Origin: Aulosira sp. FACHB-615
GTDB taxonomy: Bacteria; Cyanobacteriota; Cyanobacteriia; Cyanobacteriales; Nostocaceae
DNA: 64,000 nt
Direction: 5' to 3'
Assembly (NCBI RefSeq): GCF_014698045.1
Contig: NZ_JACJSE010000003.1
Coordinates: 372,001-436,000, forward strand
The position numbers and the translations under genes are program-made. The notes beneath the pieces are model-generated. The model did no database searches, was not told where the DNA came from, and saw nothing but the letters and a program-made list of their open reading frames with translations. Position 1 is the stretch's first letter. Every line of letters begins with the position of its first letter. Positions 41,001 through 48,903 of this stretch are shown one piece after another.

Positions 41001-42083
41001 CTACATACAAGTTTGATCAATAAGTTGCTCAACCTTCCTAAAAAATACTGGTTCTGAGAAATTGTTCACTGCATGATTACGAATATTTTCATAATTCCAA
41101 GTGATGCGTCCGGACTCTAGTAATGCAGCTTGTAGAGAGTCTGGTGATTGTCGTTTAAAAAAGACTCCAGTTTCGCCGTGAATTTGGGTATCTAAAACAC
41201 CACCAGCACCATAGGCAATAACTGGTGTACCACTAGCATTAGCTTCTACAGGAACTAATCCATAATCTTCTAAGGCTGCAACAATCACTGATTTGGCTTT
41301 TGCAAACAAATCTTTACGTTTGCGATCGCTAACATGACCTAAAAATTCAATATTATTTAATGCCTTGGCTTTGAGGCGTGCTTGTTCTGGGCCGTCACCT
41401 GAGATTAATAATCGCCACCCCAACCAATTAAAAGCTTCGATGATTATATCTAGCCGCTTATAACTGATCATCCGTGCAGATGCTAAATAATAATCTTCTT
41501 TGGTATCAGAATAAACAAACTTACTGGTATCAATTGGATAGTTAACTACAATTGCGGGTTTACCATAAATCTGTTGAATTCTCTTAGCAACAACGCTGGA
41601 ATTGGCAATATATAGGTCAGGTTCCTGAGCATATTTCAAGTCTACATTCCGCATCAATTGAAAAATTTGTTCAATTAACGGCGCGAAATATCGATAATCT
41701 CCATACTCACGTAAATATGTTTCTGTATCCCACAAAAAACGGGTGACATTATGACAAAAACAAACATGGTGAGCATCAGGTCTTTTGCGTACAGCTTTGG
41801 CAAAACTAGTGCTACTGCTAATAATTAAATCGTAGTCTTGCAAATCCAAAGCCCGAAAAGCAGGAAAGTAAAAGGGTGCCATCATTCTAAAATATTTGGC
41901 TGCACCCGGAATTTTTTGTAAAAAAGTTGTATTGACTATCCGCTCACCTAAATCAATAGTTTTTTGTGGGTCATACAACGAAGTAAAAACATCGGCTGTG
42001 GGGTAGCGCCTACATAATAATTCAAATACGCGCTCTGCCCCTCCACGCTGTGTTAAATAATCATGGACAAGAGCAATTTTCAT
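41001..42083 (-). CDS. GT4 family glycosyltransferase
   Basis: This 360-residue GT-B transferase begins MKIALVHDYLTQRGGAERVF, the classical GT4 opening. It has VCFCHNVTRFLWDTETYLR, DLYIANSSVVAKRIQQIYGK, DYYLASARMISYKRLDIIIE and IEFLGHVSDRKRKDLFAKAK, and the E-x7-E motif in EDYGLVPVEANASGTPVIAY. Proteins of this type are often annotated as mannosyl- or rhamnosyltransferases, but the donor cannot be deduced. It is followed by a degenerate repeat element and then the Wzc-like gene. It has 776 bp of non-coding DNA upstream, so it probably has its own promoter. Confidence 0.88.
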   Translation of the reverse strand: MKIALVHDYLTQRGGAERVFELLCRRYPTADVFTSLYDPQKTIDLGERIVNTTFLQKIPGAAKYFRMMAPFYFPAFRALDLQDYDLIISSSTSFAKAVRKRPDAHHVCFCHNVTRFLWDTETYLREYGDYRYFAPLIEQIFQLMRNVDLKYAQEPDLYIANSSVVAKRIQQIYGKPAIVVNYPIDTSKFVYSDTKEDYYLASARMISYKRLDIIIEAFNWLGWRLLISGDGPEQARLKAKALNNIEFLGHVSDRKRKDLFAKAKSVIVAALEDYGLVPVEANASGTPVIAYGAGGVLDTQIHGETGVFFKRQSPDSLQAALLESGRITWNYENIRNHAVNNFSEPVFFRKVEQLIDQTCM

Positions 42084-42337
42084 AAATTTAATTCAACCTG
42101 CTACCAAATTTTATTAGACAAGTAATTTAATTAATTACTGTTAAAACTTTAGTGTTTAGAACTATAAAATTTTATAACCAATTCATTGGTTCAATAGAAT
42201 ACTTTTTGGCAATATTTATCTGATTTTTTTAGTTGCTTCAATTATTTATAATAGTTACTTCTGATCAAAATTCATTATTCAGCAAAAATATTTCTTTAGA
42301 GATAGAATAAAGACCGAATTGGAAAAATTGCTAGACT

Positions 42338-42372
42338 CAGATCCCCGACTTCTTTAAGAAGTCGGGGATCTG
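42338..42372. repeat. Perfect 35-bp palindrome, family type copy
   Basis: The 17-bp arm CAGATCCCCGACTTCTT (42338-42354) and its exact complement AAGAAGTCGGGGATCTG (42356-42372) flank a single central T. This is the longest of six related palindromes in the window. Confidence 0.9.
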
Positions 42373-42428
42373 GTTACTCACGAATGATTAAATTTAATGT
42401 CAGAACTCAGGAGTCAGAATTAGATAAA

Positions 42429-42580
42429 GCCAAACCGTAAGAATTCAGGAGTCAGAATCCAGGAGCCAGAAGAGTTAAAGAATAAGGAGAAATATTTGAT
42501 GAGTCAATTTGCTAATCTACAAATAGATACCTCTAAATTCTGACTTCTGACTCCTGAGTGCTGAATTCTTACGCCAAATC
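42429..42580. mobile_element. MITE copy 1 (136 bp) with 8-bp target duplication
   Basis: The element runs 42437-42572. It starts GTAAGAATTCAGGAGTCAGA and ends CTGACTCCTGAGTGCTGAATTCTTAC, giving terminal inverted repeats GTAAGAATTCAG. Flanks are GCCAAACC (42429-42436) and GCCAAATC (42573-42580), an 8-bp target duplication with one mismatch. The sequence is a reverse-orientation homologue of 53926-54058 over its whole length. No coding capacity. Confidence 0.85.
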
Positions 42581-42654
42581 TTACACCACATTGAATAATG
42601 ATTGTGAGAAATAAGTAGAAGGACTAAATTAAACCTAACTTGAAGTTGCCGGGT

Positions 42655-42775
42655 TTCGACACTTCGACAAGCTCAGTGCATCGCTGCGCTCAACCCTCGT
42701 CTTCTCAAGGATCGAGCATTGAGCGTTCGCGTAGCGTCTCCCTTGGGGAGAAGTCGAAATGCGTCTTCTAAATAA
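42655..42775. repeat. Nested SDR cluster
   Basis: CACTTCGACAAGCTCAGTG is an SDR with CACT/AGTG arms. Further on, TTGAGC and AAGTCGAA are the two halves of another core, split by GTTCGCGTAGCGTCTCCC...GGGGAGAAG, a second SDR type able to form a hairpin (TCTCCC/GGGGAGA). This looks like one small repeat inserted into another. Confidence 0.7.
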
Positions 42776-42859
42776 TTGTGTCCACCTACTTAGATTTATT
42801 GTAAAGACGTTGTATACAACGTCTCTACTCACTTCTACAATCTAAAATTCAAAATGGGA

Positions 42860-44173
42860 TTACCCAACAGCTACGAGAACTTTTTCAGAAGCAAAATAAG
42901 CATTTTGTTCTGCGCGTAATTGGTCACAAAGTCTACCTTCGGGTAACTCTACATCGTCATAAGTCAGCACTTGATCGCGGGGAATATCTCGTTTTAAGCG
43001 ACAGCCTTCAGCTAAACCCATTGGTAGAAGTTTTTGTGCTTGAACGATGGGTGAATTTTCACATTGACCGTAGGTCATATAGTAACCAATGCCGTCGAGA
43101 GTTTCGCCAGCTTTCAAATCGATTTTGGCCGTTGTGACTACATCGACCATTGGTTTATTAATTGGAGCCATGACTGCATCATGGAATAAGACAGCACGAG
43201 CCACTGATAAGGGAACTTCAAAATGACAGAGGTGATAAGGAGTATAGAAGCTATAGAGAGGCCCTTCACCTAATTTGTAGAGGTTGAGGTAGTGGCGTTG
43301 TTTGGGGTCGTCGTGGGTAGCGAAGACAAATACACCGGGGCCTGGTTTAGCACCAACTACATAATCGACGATACCGCCTAATTCTTTGAGTTGGTCAATG
43401 TCATACATATTGGTCATTTCATCAACATGACCTGTGAAGTCATAGCCCAGCATTCCCCGTTTAGCGACTTGCATTCCAGTAGCATTAGCGACGATCGCCT
43501 GCTCAAAGGAAATTTTGCTACCATCAGCAAAGCTTGTTACCATGTGGGCTTTTTGTCCCCAACGTTTAGCAAAGCCTTCTTGGGTGGTGGGGTTGCGATA
43601 GGGGTCTTGCAAGCCTTTGATGTTACCGCACAGTAATGGTGTTAAACCAATGCTCTGCACGAAGCGGTACAGATTCATTTCTACCCCTGGTTGGTCGCCA
43701 TCGCAAGCACTGAGGATAACGCCTGCTTTGTCGGCGTAAACTTTCAGGATGGGGCCGACAGTACCATCGAGTTCAGCATTCATCATAATGACATGCTTGC
43801 GATGGGCGATCGCTTCCATAACGATATGAGCGCCAAATTCAACTGCGCCAGTTACTTCAATAATTGCTTCAATGCTCTCGGCTTGACAGATGATTTTAGC
43901 ATCGTCGGTGATTGTATATTTGCCACTGGCGATCGCATCTTCTAAATCGCTGACAGTGTTCACCACTTGCACATCTGCAATACCAGCTTCTGTATAAGCT
44001 CTTTTGGCTCCATCAATACTGCGGTTGAAGATAGCAACTAACTCCATTCCCGGAACAGAATTAATAATTTGATTAGCAATTCCTCGCCCCATAAAGCCAG
44101 CACCAATCATTCCCACTTTGATGGGATTACCAGCAGCAGCACGAGCTTTTAAAGCATTATCAATAATAATCAT
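42860..44173 (-). CDS. NAD(P)-dependent oxidoreductase with SAF domain (homoserine dehydrogenase-like)
   Basis: This 437-residue protein has an N-terminal Rossmann domain, GNPIKVGMIGAGFMGRGIANQI, then a long homoserine-dehydrogenase-like central region (EVTGAVEFGAHIVMEAIAHRK, VILSACDGDQPGVEMNLYRF). The C-terminal SAF-type domain (AEGCRLKRDIPRDQVLTYDDV) is as in sialic-acid synthases and UxaA-like enzymes. ATG 44173 is chosen; the frame stays open 17 codons upstream without family-like sequence. Such proteins occur in polysaccharide clusters and may modify a sugar nucleotide, but no activity is established to my knowledge. By position it corresponds to alr2831 of the Anabaena HEP island. Confidence 0.8.
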   Translation of the reverse strand: MIIIDNALKARAAAGNPIKVGMIGAGFMGRGIANQIINSVPGMELVAIFNRSIDGAKRAYTEAGIADVQVVNTVSDLEDAIASGKYTITDDAKIICQAESIEAIIEVTGAVEFGAHIVMEAIAHRKHVIMMNAELDGTVGPILKVYADKAGVILSACDGDQPGVEMNLYRFVQSIGLTPLLCGNIKGLQDPYRNPTTQEGFAKRWGQKAHMVTSFADGSKISFEQAIVANATGMQVAKRGMLGYDFTGHVDEMTNMYDIDQLKELGGIVDYVVGAKPGPGVFVFATHDDPKQRHYLNLYKLGEGPLYSFYTPYHLCHFEVPLSVARAVLFHDAVMAPINKPMVDVVTTAKIDLKAGETLDGIGYYMTYGQCENSPIVQAQKLLPMGLAEGCRLKRDIPRDQVLTYDDVELPEGRLCDQLRAEQNAYFASEKVLVAVG

Positions 44174-44290
44174 GAAATCCCTCTGATTGCTATTTGTTAT
44201 ATATTCAGAATTACTGTTAATCAATTAGGCAGCTAACACTGACAGAAGCCTAGCAGAATTTTGAAAACTTCCCTTCTGCCTCCTGCCTGC

Positions 44291-44311
44291 TTGGTGAGCG
44301 AAGTCGAACCA
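44291..44311. repeat. SDR with TTGGT/ACCA arms
   Basis: TTGGT (44291-44295), core GAGCGAAGTCGA (44296-44307) and ACCA (44308-44311), located between rfbC and the SAF-domain gene. Confidence 0.75.
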
Positions 44312-44324
44312 CTGCCTTCTGCCC

Positions 44325-44894
44325 TTATACATTTGCCGAAACAGCTTCAGCTTCTCCAACACGCATCATACTCAACAATGGCCAATTCAAATCTTTTTCA
44401 GAAATTTCTGTGACTTCTACAGGCCATTCAATGTTGAAAAATGGGTCATTGTAGCGTAAGCCACGCTCATATCCTGGTGTATAAAACTCACCAACTTGAT
44501 AGATAACTTCTGCATCATCGGTCAGTGCTTGATAACCATGAGCAAACATTTCAGGAACATATAAAGCCCGACGATTTTCGGCGGTTAATTCCACACCAAT
44601 ATGCTGTAAAAATGTTGGTGAATTAGGACGCATATCAATAATTACGTCATAAATTGCCCCTTGAGTACAGCGCACTAATTTTGTTTCGGCTGCGGGGTGC
44701 AGTTGATAGTGCATTCCCCGCAGAGTACCTTTTTTATAGTTATAAGATAAATTACATTGAGATACTACTGGTTTTAATCCGTGGGCTTCAAATTCTTGAG
44801 CGCAAAAATATCTAGCAAAAAAACCGCGATGATCATTTTTGGCTTCTAAGTCAATAATGTAAGCATCTTGAAGACTTGTAGCGGTGAAAATCAT
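44325..44894 (-). CDS. rfbC: dTDP-4-dehydrorhamnose 3,5-epimerase (or related RmlC-fold epimerase)
   Basis: RmlC-type cupin epimerases act on 4-keto-6-deoxy nucleotide sugars. The 189-residue protein has the family run LEAKNDHRGFFARYFCAQEF, QCNLSYNYKKGTLRGMHYQL with the catalytic His, AIYDVIIDMRPNSPTFLQHI, and LYVPEMFAHGYQALTDDAEV, where the aromatic/His pair closes the active site. PGYERGLRYNDPFFNIEWPV ends the domain. The length is typical. With a CDP-glucose-type nucleotidyltransferase (rfbF) in the same island rather than RmlA, the true substrate could be a CDP- or other nucleotide-linked keto sugar. It corresponds to alr2830 of Anabaena by position. Confidence 0.88.
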   Translation of the reverse strand: MIFTATSLQDAYIIDLEAKNDHRGFFARYFCAQEFEAHGLKPVVSQCNLSYNYKKGTLRGMHYQLHPAAETKLVRCTQGAIYDVIIDMRPNSPTFLQHIGVELTAENRRALYVPEMFAHGYQALTDDAEVIYQVGEFYTPGYERGLRYNDPFFNIEWPVEVTEISEKDLNWPLLSMMRVGEAEAVSANV

Positions 44895-45026
44895 GAATTA
44901 CCTCAATATTAATGTTTGATTGTTTCAGAATTTGGGAGCTATAAATCAGTACTCAAAATACTTAAAAAATCAGGAAAAATTCATGAATATAAATATCAAT
45001 TATCCTAGATATATTTTAAATACTCA

Positions 45027-45045
45027 CCCTTCGACAAGCTCAGGG
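45027..45045. repeat. SDR variant with CCCT/AGGG arms
   Basis: CCCT (45027-45030), TCGACAAGCTC (45031-45041) and AGGG (45042-45045): on the minus strand the core reads GAGCTTGTCGA. The arms differ from CACT/AGTG at 60.44 kb but remain complementary. Confidence 0.75.
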
Positions 45046-45075
45046 CATCGCTTCTGAATACTGAGTTATAAACTC

Positions 45076-45936
45076 TTACTTAATTTGTGAAACCAGAACT
45101 TTTTCTGATTCAGGTACAGTCACTTCAGCTCTGGGATGGGTATCATCCCAAAATTGTGTACACAGGTCTGGTCTTTCAGGAGGGTTAGCTGTGTAGCAAA
45201 AGAACAGGGTTGAGCGTGTTTCGCTGCGTACAGTTCCGTGATGTAAAGTATTTTTAGTATCTACAAAAATGATTGTACCTGCTGGCCCTGGACAAGATTT
45301 CCAAGCTGATTGAGGTATGACTTTTTTGACAATTTCATCATCAATCCCCATATAGTTTGACTTTAAAAGCTGGTAGTAAAGCCACCAAGATTTCAGACTA
45401 AATAAATGTGTTAAAGAACGGGGAATGTATTGAAAAGGGCCAGTTTTTTCTTCTACATCATGCAAGCAAACAAAGATTTTGATTAAGCGTCGGTCTTCAG
45501 CATCGCTATGCCATAATAAAGTGCCGAATTGATGATCACTAGGGAAATCTTGGCGTAAGTGTACACCATGAAAAGTGATAGGTAGGCCAATATAATTTTC
45601 AATTATATTTAGCAATCTTTTTTGCGTTGCCCATTGAGAAAATTCTGGTAAAGCCGTCACTGTGGTAATGTGCGGCCATTTTTCGGCTAAATTTTCATTG
45701 TTGGGCTTTCGTATCCGCGACAATTGATAATTAGCAGCTTGGAGTAGTTCAGCACTAAAATCTAAACCCAAATCTGCCAAAGTTGTCGCATAAACACCAT
45801 CTCGTTTGAGAGTCTCGACAATGATGCGATCGCGTGATTCTAATACTGGTAAATTTTTAGTATGTCGCCAACGTTTGAGGTTAAAAACCAAGTCGGAGTA
45901 TAGGGAAAATATTTTGTATTTAATTTTTTTTAGCAT
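45076..45936 (-). CDS. PhyH-like 2-oxoglutarate/iron dioxygenase, paralogue 1
   Basis: This 286-residue member of the phytanoyl-CoA dioxygenase-like superfamily has the facial-triad candidates H.D in LLWHSDAEDRRLIK and a distal His in NTLHHGTVRSETRSTLFF, with the following Arg residues placed to hold 2-oxoglutarate. The N-terminus (FNLKRWRHTKNLPVLESRDR, RDGVYATTLADLGLDFSAEL) is shared by all three tandem paralogues. ATG 45936 aligns with the starts of the other two; a GTG 26 codons upstream overlaps the preceding stop and is less likely. Substrate is unknown; hydroxylating a sugar, lipid carrier or acyl decoration of the polysaccharide is only an inference from location. Confidence 0.75.
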   Translation of the reverse strand: MLKKIKYKIFSLYSDLVFNLKRWRHTKNLPVLESRDRIIVETLKRDGVYATTLADLGLDFSAELLQAANYQLSRIRKPNNENLAEKWPHITTVTALPEFSQWATQKRLLNIIENYIGLPITFHGVHLRQDFPSDHQFGTLLWHSDAEDRRLIKIFVCLHDVEEKTGPFQYIPRSLTHLFSLKSWWLYYQLLKSNYMGIDDEIVKKVIPQSAWKSCPGPAGTIIFVDTKNTLHHGTVRSETRSTLFFCYTANPPERPDLCTQFWDDTHPRAEVTVPESEKVLVSQIK

Positions 45937-46013
45937 GAGCTTATGATGTCGAAAATTGTCAGTCAACAGTTGGGAATTTATTTCCTCAATTACTAGAGTG
46001 ATACTATGTATCA

Positions 46014-46847
46014 CTAAGCAATTTCTTGCAGTATTTCTGGTTTCGGAAAAGTGTCATCCCAATATTGAGTGCAAAGTTCTGGTCGTTTGGGTGGATTAGT
46101 TGTATAAACAAAAAATAGTGCTGACCTTGCTTCGGTGCGGATGGTACCGTGATGTAAAGCAGTTCTGGGATCTGCAATGAGTACTGTACCGGCTTTCCCC
46201 ATACAAGATTGCCAAGCTGATTTGGGAATAATTTTTTCTACTTGTTCATCGTTAATTCCTAAGTAACCAGACTGACGCAACTTGTGGTCAATTCGATAGG
46301 AATTTAAGTGCGGATATGATGTTAAAGATAAAGGAATATACTCAAACGGCCCGTGCTGTTTCTCAACATCATGGAGATAAATAATTACCTTAACCATTTT
46401 GCGGTCTTCGGAATCTTTATGCCATAATAATGTGCCGAATTGATGTTCATTTGGAAAGTCTTTGCGTAAATGTACACCGTGAAAAGCAACGGTTAAACCT
46501 AAATAATTTTCAATTATCTTTAATAGTCTGTTATTACTTCCCCATTGATAAAATTCTGGTAAATCTGTGACTGTATAAATTTGTGGTAGTCGCTTATTCA
46601 AATGAGCGTTATGAACATCTGCCATTCTGCTTAATTGTTGATTAGCAGCTTGTAGCATTTCTGGGGTGGATGGTAAGCCTAAATCGGCGAGTGTGGTTAC
46701 ATAAGCACCTTCTCGTTTGAGGGTTTCGACAATCAAGCGATCGCTTGATTCTAATGCCGGCAGTTTGGCTGTATGCTGCCAGATTCTCATTCTATAAGCT
46801 AACTCTGAGTTGAGTGTTGCCATTTTGCCTTTTAGTGTATTCAGCAT
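46014..46847 (-). CDS. PhyH-like 2-oxoglutarate/iron dioxygenase, paralogue 2
   Basis: This 277-residue protein starts MLNTLKGKMATLNSELAYRM. The metal motif is LLWHKDSEDRKMVKVIIYLH and the distal His lies in TALHHGTIRTEARSALFFVY, followed by TTNPPKRPELCTQYWDDTFP. The same N-terminal signature IVETLKREGAYVTTLADLGL is present. It lies between the other two paralogues, with 77 bp to the next and 159 bp from the previous one. All three keep the H.D...H set, so all are likely active enzymes. Confidence 0.77.
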   Translation of the reverse strand: MLNTLKGKMATLNSELAYRMRIWQHTAKLPALESSDRLIVETLKREGAYVTTLADLGLPSTPEMLQAANQQLSRMADVHNAHLNKRLPQIYTVTDLPEFYQWGSNNRLLKIIENYLGLTVAFHGVHLRKDFPNEHQFGTLLWHKDSEDRKMVKVIIYLHDVEKQHGPFEYIPLSLTSYPHLNSYRIDHKLRQSGYLGINDEQVEKIIPKSAWQSCMGKAGTVLIADPRTALHHGTIRTEARSALFFVYTTNPPKRPELCTQYWDDTFPKPEILQEIA

Positions 46848-46897
46848 GGCACAAATACCCCATTAATTTACTGTGATTACGTTAATAAGCTTTAGAA

Positions 46898-47006
46898 ACC
46901 AGAATTCAGGAGTCAGAATTCTGCTAGATAGAAATTTTGTAAGTTTCTATGTATTAATTGTCAAACTTGATTCAACTCTGACTCCTAAATTCCGTATTCT
47001 GAATCC
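46898..47006. mobile_element. Degenerate GAATTCAGGAGTCAGAA MITE-like element between dioxygenase genes
   Basis: CCAGAATTCAGGAGTCAGAA at the left and CTCTGACTCCTAAATTCCGT...TTCTGAAT at the right form imperfect inverted ends of the same family as 42437-42572. It abuts the stop codon of the gene at 47007. No target duplication is evident, so it may be old. Confidence 0.5.
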
Positions 47007-47828
47007 TTAGATTTTCTGGAGTGTTTCTGGTTTAGGATAAGTATCATCCCAGTATTGAGTACAAAGTCCTGGTCGTTTAGGTGGGTTAGCAGTGTAGACA
47101 AAAAATAGTGTGGAACGCTCTTGAGTGCGTACAGTTCCATGATGTAAAAGTCGCTGGGTATCAACAATAATGACGGTACCGGCTTTACCTGGACATGACT
47201 TCCACGCTGATTTAGGCACAATTTTGTCTAAGGTTTCATCGTCAATGCCTGTGTTATAAATTTTGGAATACAGGCGATAGAAATTAAGATTAGAGATAGA
47301 AGTAAACGATGCTGGTACATATTCAAAAGGGCCGTTTTTTTCTTCTACATCATTTAAGTAAATGATAATTTTAATAATCCGGCGATCTTCTGAATCTCTG
47401 TGCCATAGCATGGTGCTGAATTGACTAGTATTTACAAAGTCTTTACGTACTTGTACACCATGATAGGCAACAGGAAGACCAATATAATTTTCCAGAATAT
47501 TTAACAGCCTTGTTTCCTTTCCCCAGTTATAAAAGTTAGGCAAATGGGTAACTGTGTAAATTTCTGGAGGATTTTGAGCAGAAGCTGTATAGTTATCAGT
47601 ACCAATATTTGGTAATAAGCTATTAGCAGCTTCGAGTAATTGTGGTGTAGTGGCTAATCCCAAATCAGCGAGTGTTGTTATGTAAATACCTTCGCGTTTG
47701 AGGGTATTAACGATTAAGCGATCGCCTGGGTCTAGGGTTGGCAAATTTGGAGTATACTGCCAGAGTTTGATTCTATAAGCTAACTCTGAGTTTATTGCTT
47801 CTATCTTGTCTTGAAGTATATTTAGCAT
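47007..47828 (-). CDS. PhyH-like 2-oxoglutarate/iron dioxygenase, paralogue 3
   Basis: This 273-residue protein has ATG 47828 chosen because MLNILQDKIEAINSELAYRI lines up with the start of paralogue 2. The frame is open 32 codons further, but that would overlap the preceding GT2 gene by 89 bp. Motifs are MLWHRDSEDRRIIKIIIYLN with H.D, and RLLHHGTVRTQERSTLFFVY with the distal His, then TANPPKRPGLCTQYWDDTYP. It starts 7 bp after the GT2 stop, so the two are likely translated together. Tandem paralogy with the next two genes is obvious by eye. Confidence 0.77.
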   Translation of the reverse strand: MLNILQDKIEAINSELAYRIKLWQYTPNLPTLDPGDRLIVNTLKREGIYITTLADLGLATTPQLLEAANSLLPNIGTDNYTASAQNPPEIYTVTHLPNFYNWGKETRLLNILENYIGLPVAYHGVQVRKDFVNTSQFSTMLWHRDSEDRRIIKIIIYLNDVEEKNGPFEYVPASFTSISNLNFYRLYSKIYNTGIDDETLDKIVPKSAWKSCPGKAGTVIIVDTQRLLHHGTVRTQERSTLFFVYTANPPKRPGLCTQYWDDTYPKPETLQKI

Positions 47829-47835
47829 AGGTAGA

Positions 47836-48879
47836 TTATTTTGTTTTGATAATAGATTTTGGTTGCGATCGCCTGTTATTTGCACATCGTACTTCTTGGG
47901 GAGTTGGTTCGTGAGCTTCGGCAAGTTTCAAGTCTCCCAACGCCATCACATCAAACACCGAAAGACTAACTAAAGCAACAAACGGAACCGCTACTTTAAT
48001 GGCAGATACAGGCCATCTTCTTAAAGCTCCCAAGAAAACTTTTAAATTAACTTCTTTGCCATTTTGTAATAGCATCCGTCTGCAAAATTGCTTAGAATAG
48101 CCACATTCCTCTAGTTTCAAAATGACTTCGGGAATATGTTTATACTGCATTAATAAGGCTGATTTTGGCTCTTTTTGCCAATAACTCACACCCACAATAC
48201 ATTCTAAATAAGTTTCTTTAGTGACGATTATCTTACCGTGTCCAGCGCAATAGCCAGCCAAATATGCTAAAGAAATCCAATTACTTGCAGCATCCGGCCA
48301 AATTTGTAAGGCACGTTTTATAAAGTCAGCGCGGTAAATACTAGCTGTGAGAAAAATAACTGCGCCAACGCTTTTCGCAAAGCAATGTTCAAATATCGCT
48401 TTACTATCTCCACGACCATCTTCTGCATCAGCATCAAACCAGCGATTTCCCACAATTGTGGGGGGATGAACTGGTTCGTTGGTAATTTTATTTCTTCCAG
48501 AAAAATTGAGAAATAATAATCCTAAATCTTCATGTTCTTTGAGCTTATGAATTACATAAGGAATAGCTCTATCTTGAATTGGATCATCATCTCCAATTGT
48601 CCAAACATACTTGGTTGTCACAGAACTTAGGCAATACATAATATTCCGCATTACGCCTAAGTTTTCAGGATTTCTATTTGACCTAAAGGTGATATTACTC
48701 AGTTTTGCTTGCCATTTCTGAATCACAGCCTGAGTATGATCTGTAGAACAGTTATCAGAAACTAAAATTTCACATTCAGATTCAAAACCTTGAATTGCTT
48801 TTCCGAGCCATGATAACTGTTTATCTAGTAATTCAGCCCGATTATATGTAGGAATGGCAATGGTGAGTAATTTATTCAT
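47836..48879 (-). CDS. GT2-like glycosyltransferase, paralogue B
   Basis: This 347-residue GT-A protein has MNKLLTIAIPTYNRAELLDK, CEILVSDNCSTDHTQAVIQK and the acidic motif KYVWTIGDDDPIQDRAIPYV, which places DDD as metal ligands. EHCFAKSVGAVIFLTASIYR and the C-terminal RRMLLQNGKEVNLKVFLGAL follow. It closely resembles the 316-residue gene just upstream (24-bp gap). The C-terminal about 30 residues (EAHEPTPQEVRCANNRRSQP...) extend beyond the paralogue and may be an acquired tail. It lies within the dioxygenase/GT2 block that appears inserted or expanded in this HEP island. Confidence 0.83.
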   Translation of the reverse strand: MNKLLTIAIPTYNRAELLDKQLSWLGKAIQGFESECEILVSDNCSTDHTQAVIQKWQAKLSNITFRSNRNPENLGVMRNIMYCLSSVTTKYVWTIGDDDPIQDRAIPYVIHKLKEHEDLGLLFLNFSGRNKITNEPVHPPTIVGNRWFDADAEDGRGDSKAIFEHCFAKSVGAVIFLTASIYRADFIKRALQIWPDAASNWISLAYLAGYCAGHGKIIVTKETYLECIVGVSYWQKEPKSALLMQYKHIPEVILKLEECGYSKQFCRRMLLQNGKEVNLKVFLGALRRWPVSAIKVAVPFVALVSLSVFDVMALGDLKLAEAHEPTPQEVRCANNRRSQPKSIIKTK

Positions 48880-48903
48880 AAATGGAGAAATTTTTCAGGT
48901 TTA

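Larger units (their letters stand above)
42084..42859. other. Repeat-rich gap in the HEP island
   Basis: This 776-bp region has no gene. From left to right it holds AT-rich sequence, a perfect 35-bp palindrome (42338-42372), an intact 136-bp MITE with target duplication (42429-42580), and a nested SDR cluster (about 42655-42775). A possible 65-codon minus-strand frame at 42635-42832 is just translated repeat. Confidence 0.75.

Noticed and set aside
42635..42832. Possible small minus-strand gene in the HEP island gap
   Set aside because: It is translated nested SDR sequence (SRWTQLFRRRISTSPQ and similar).
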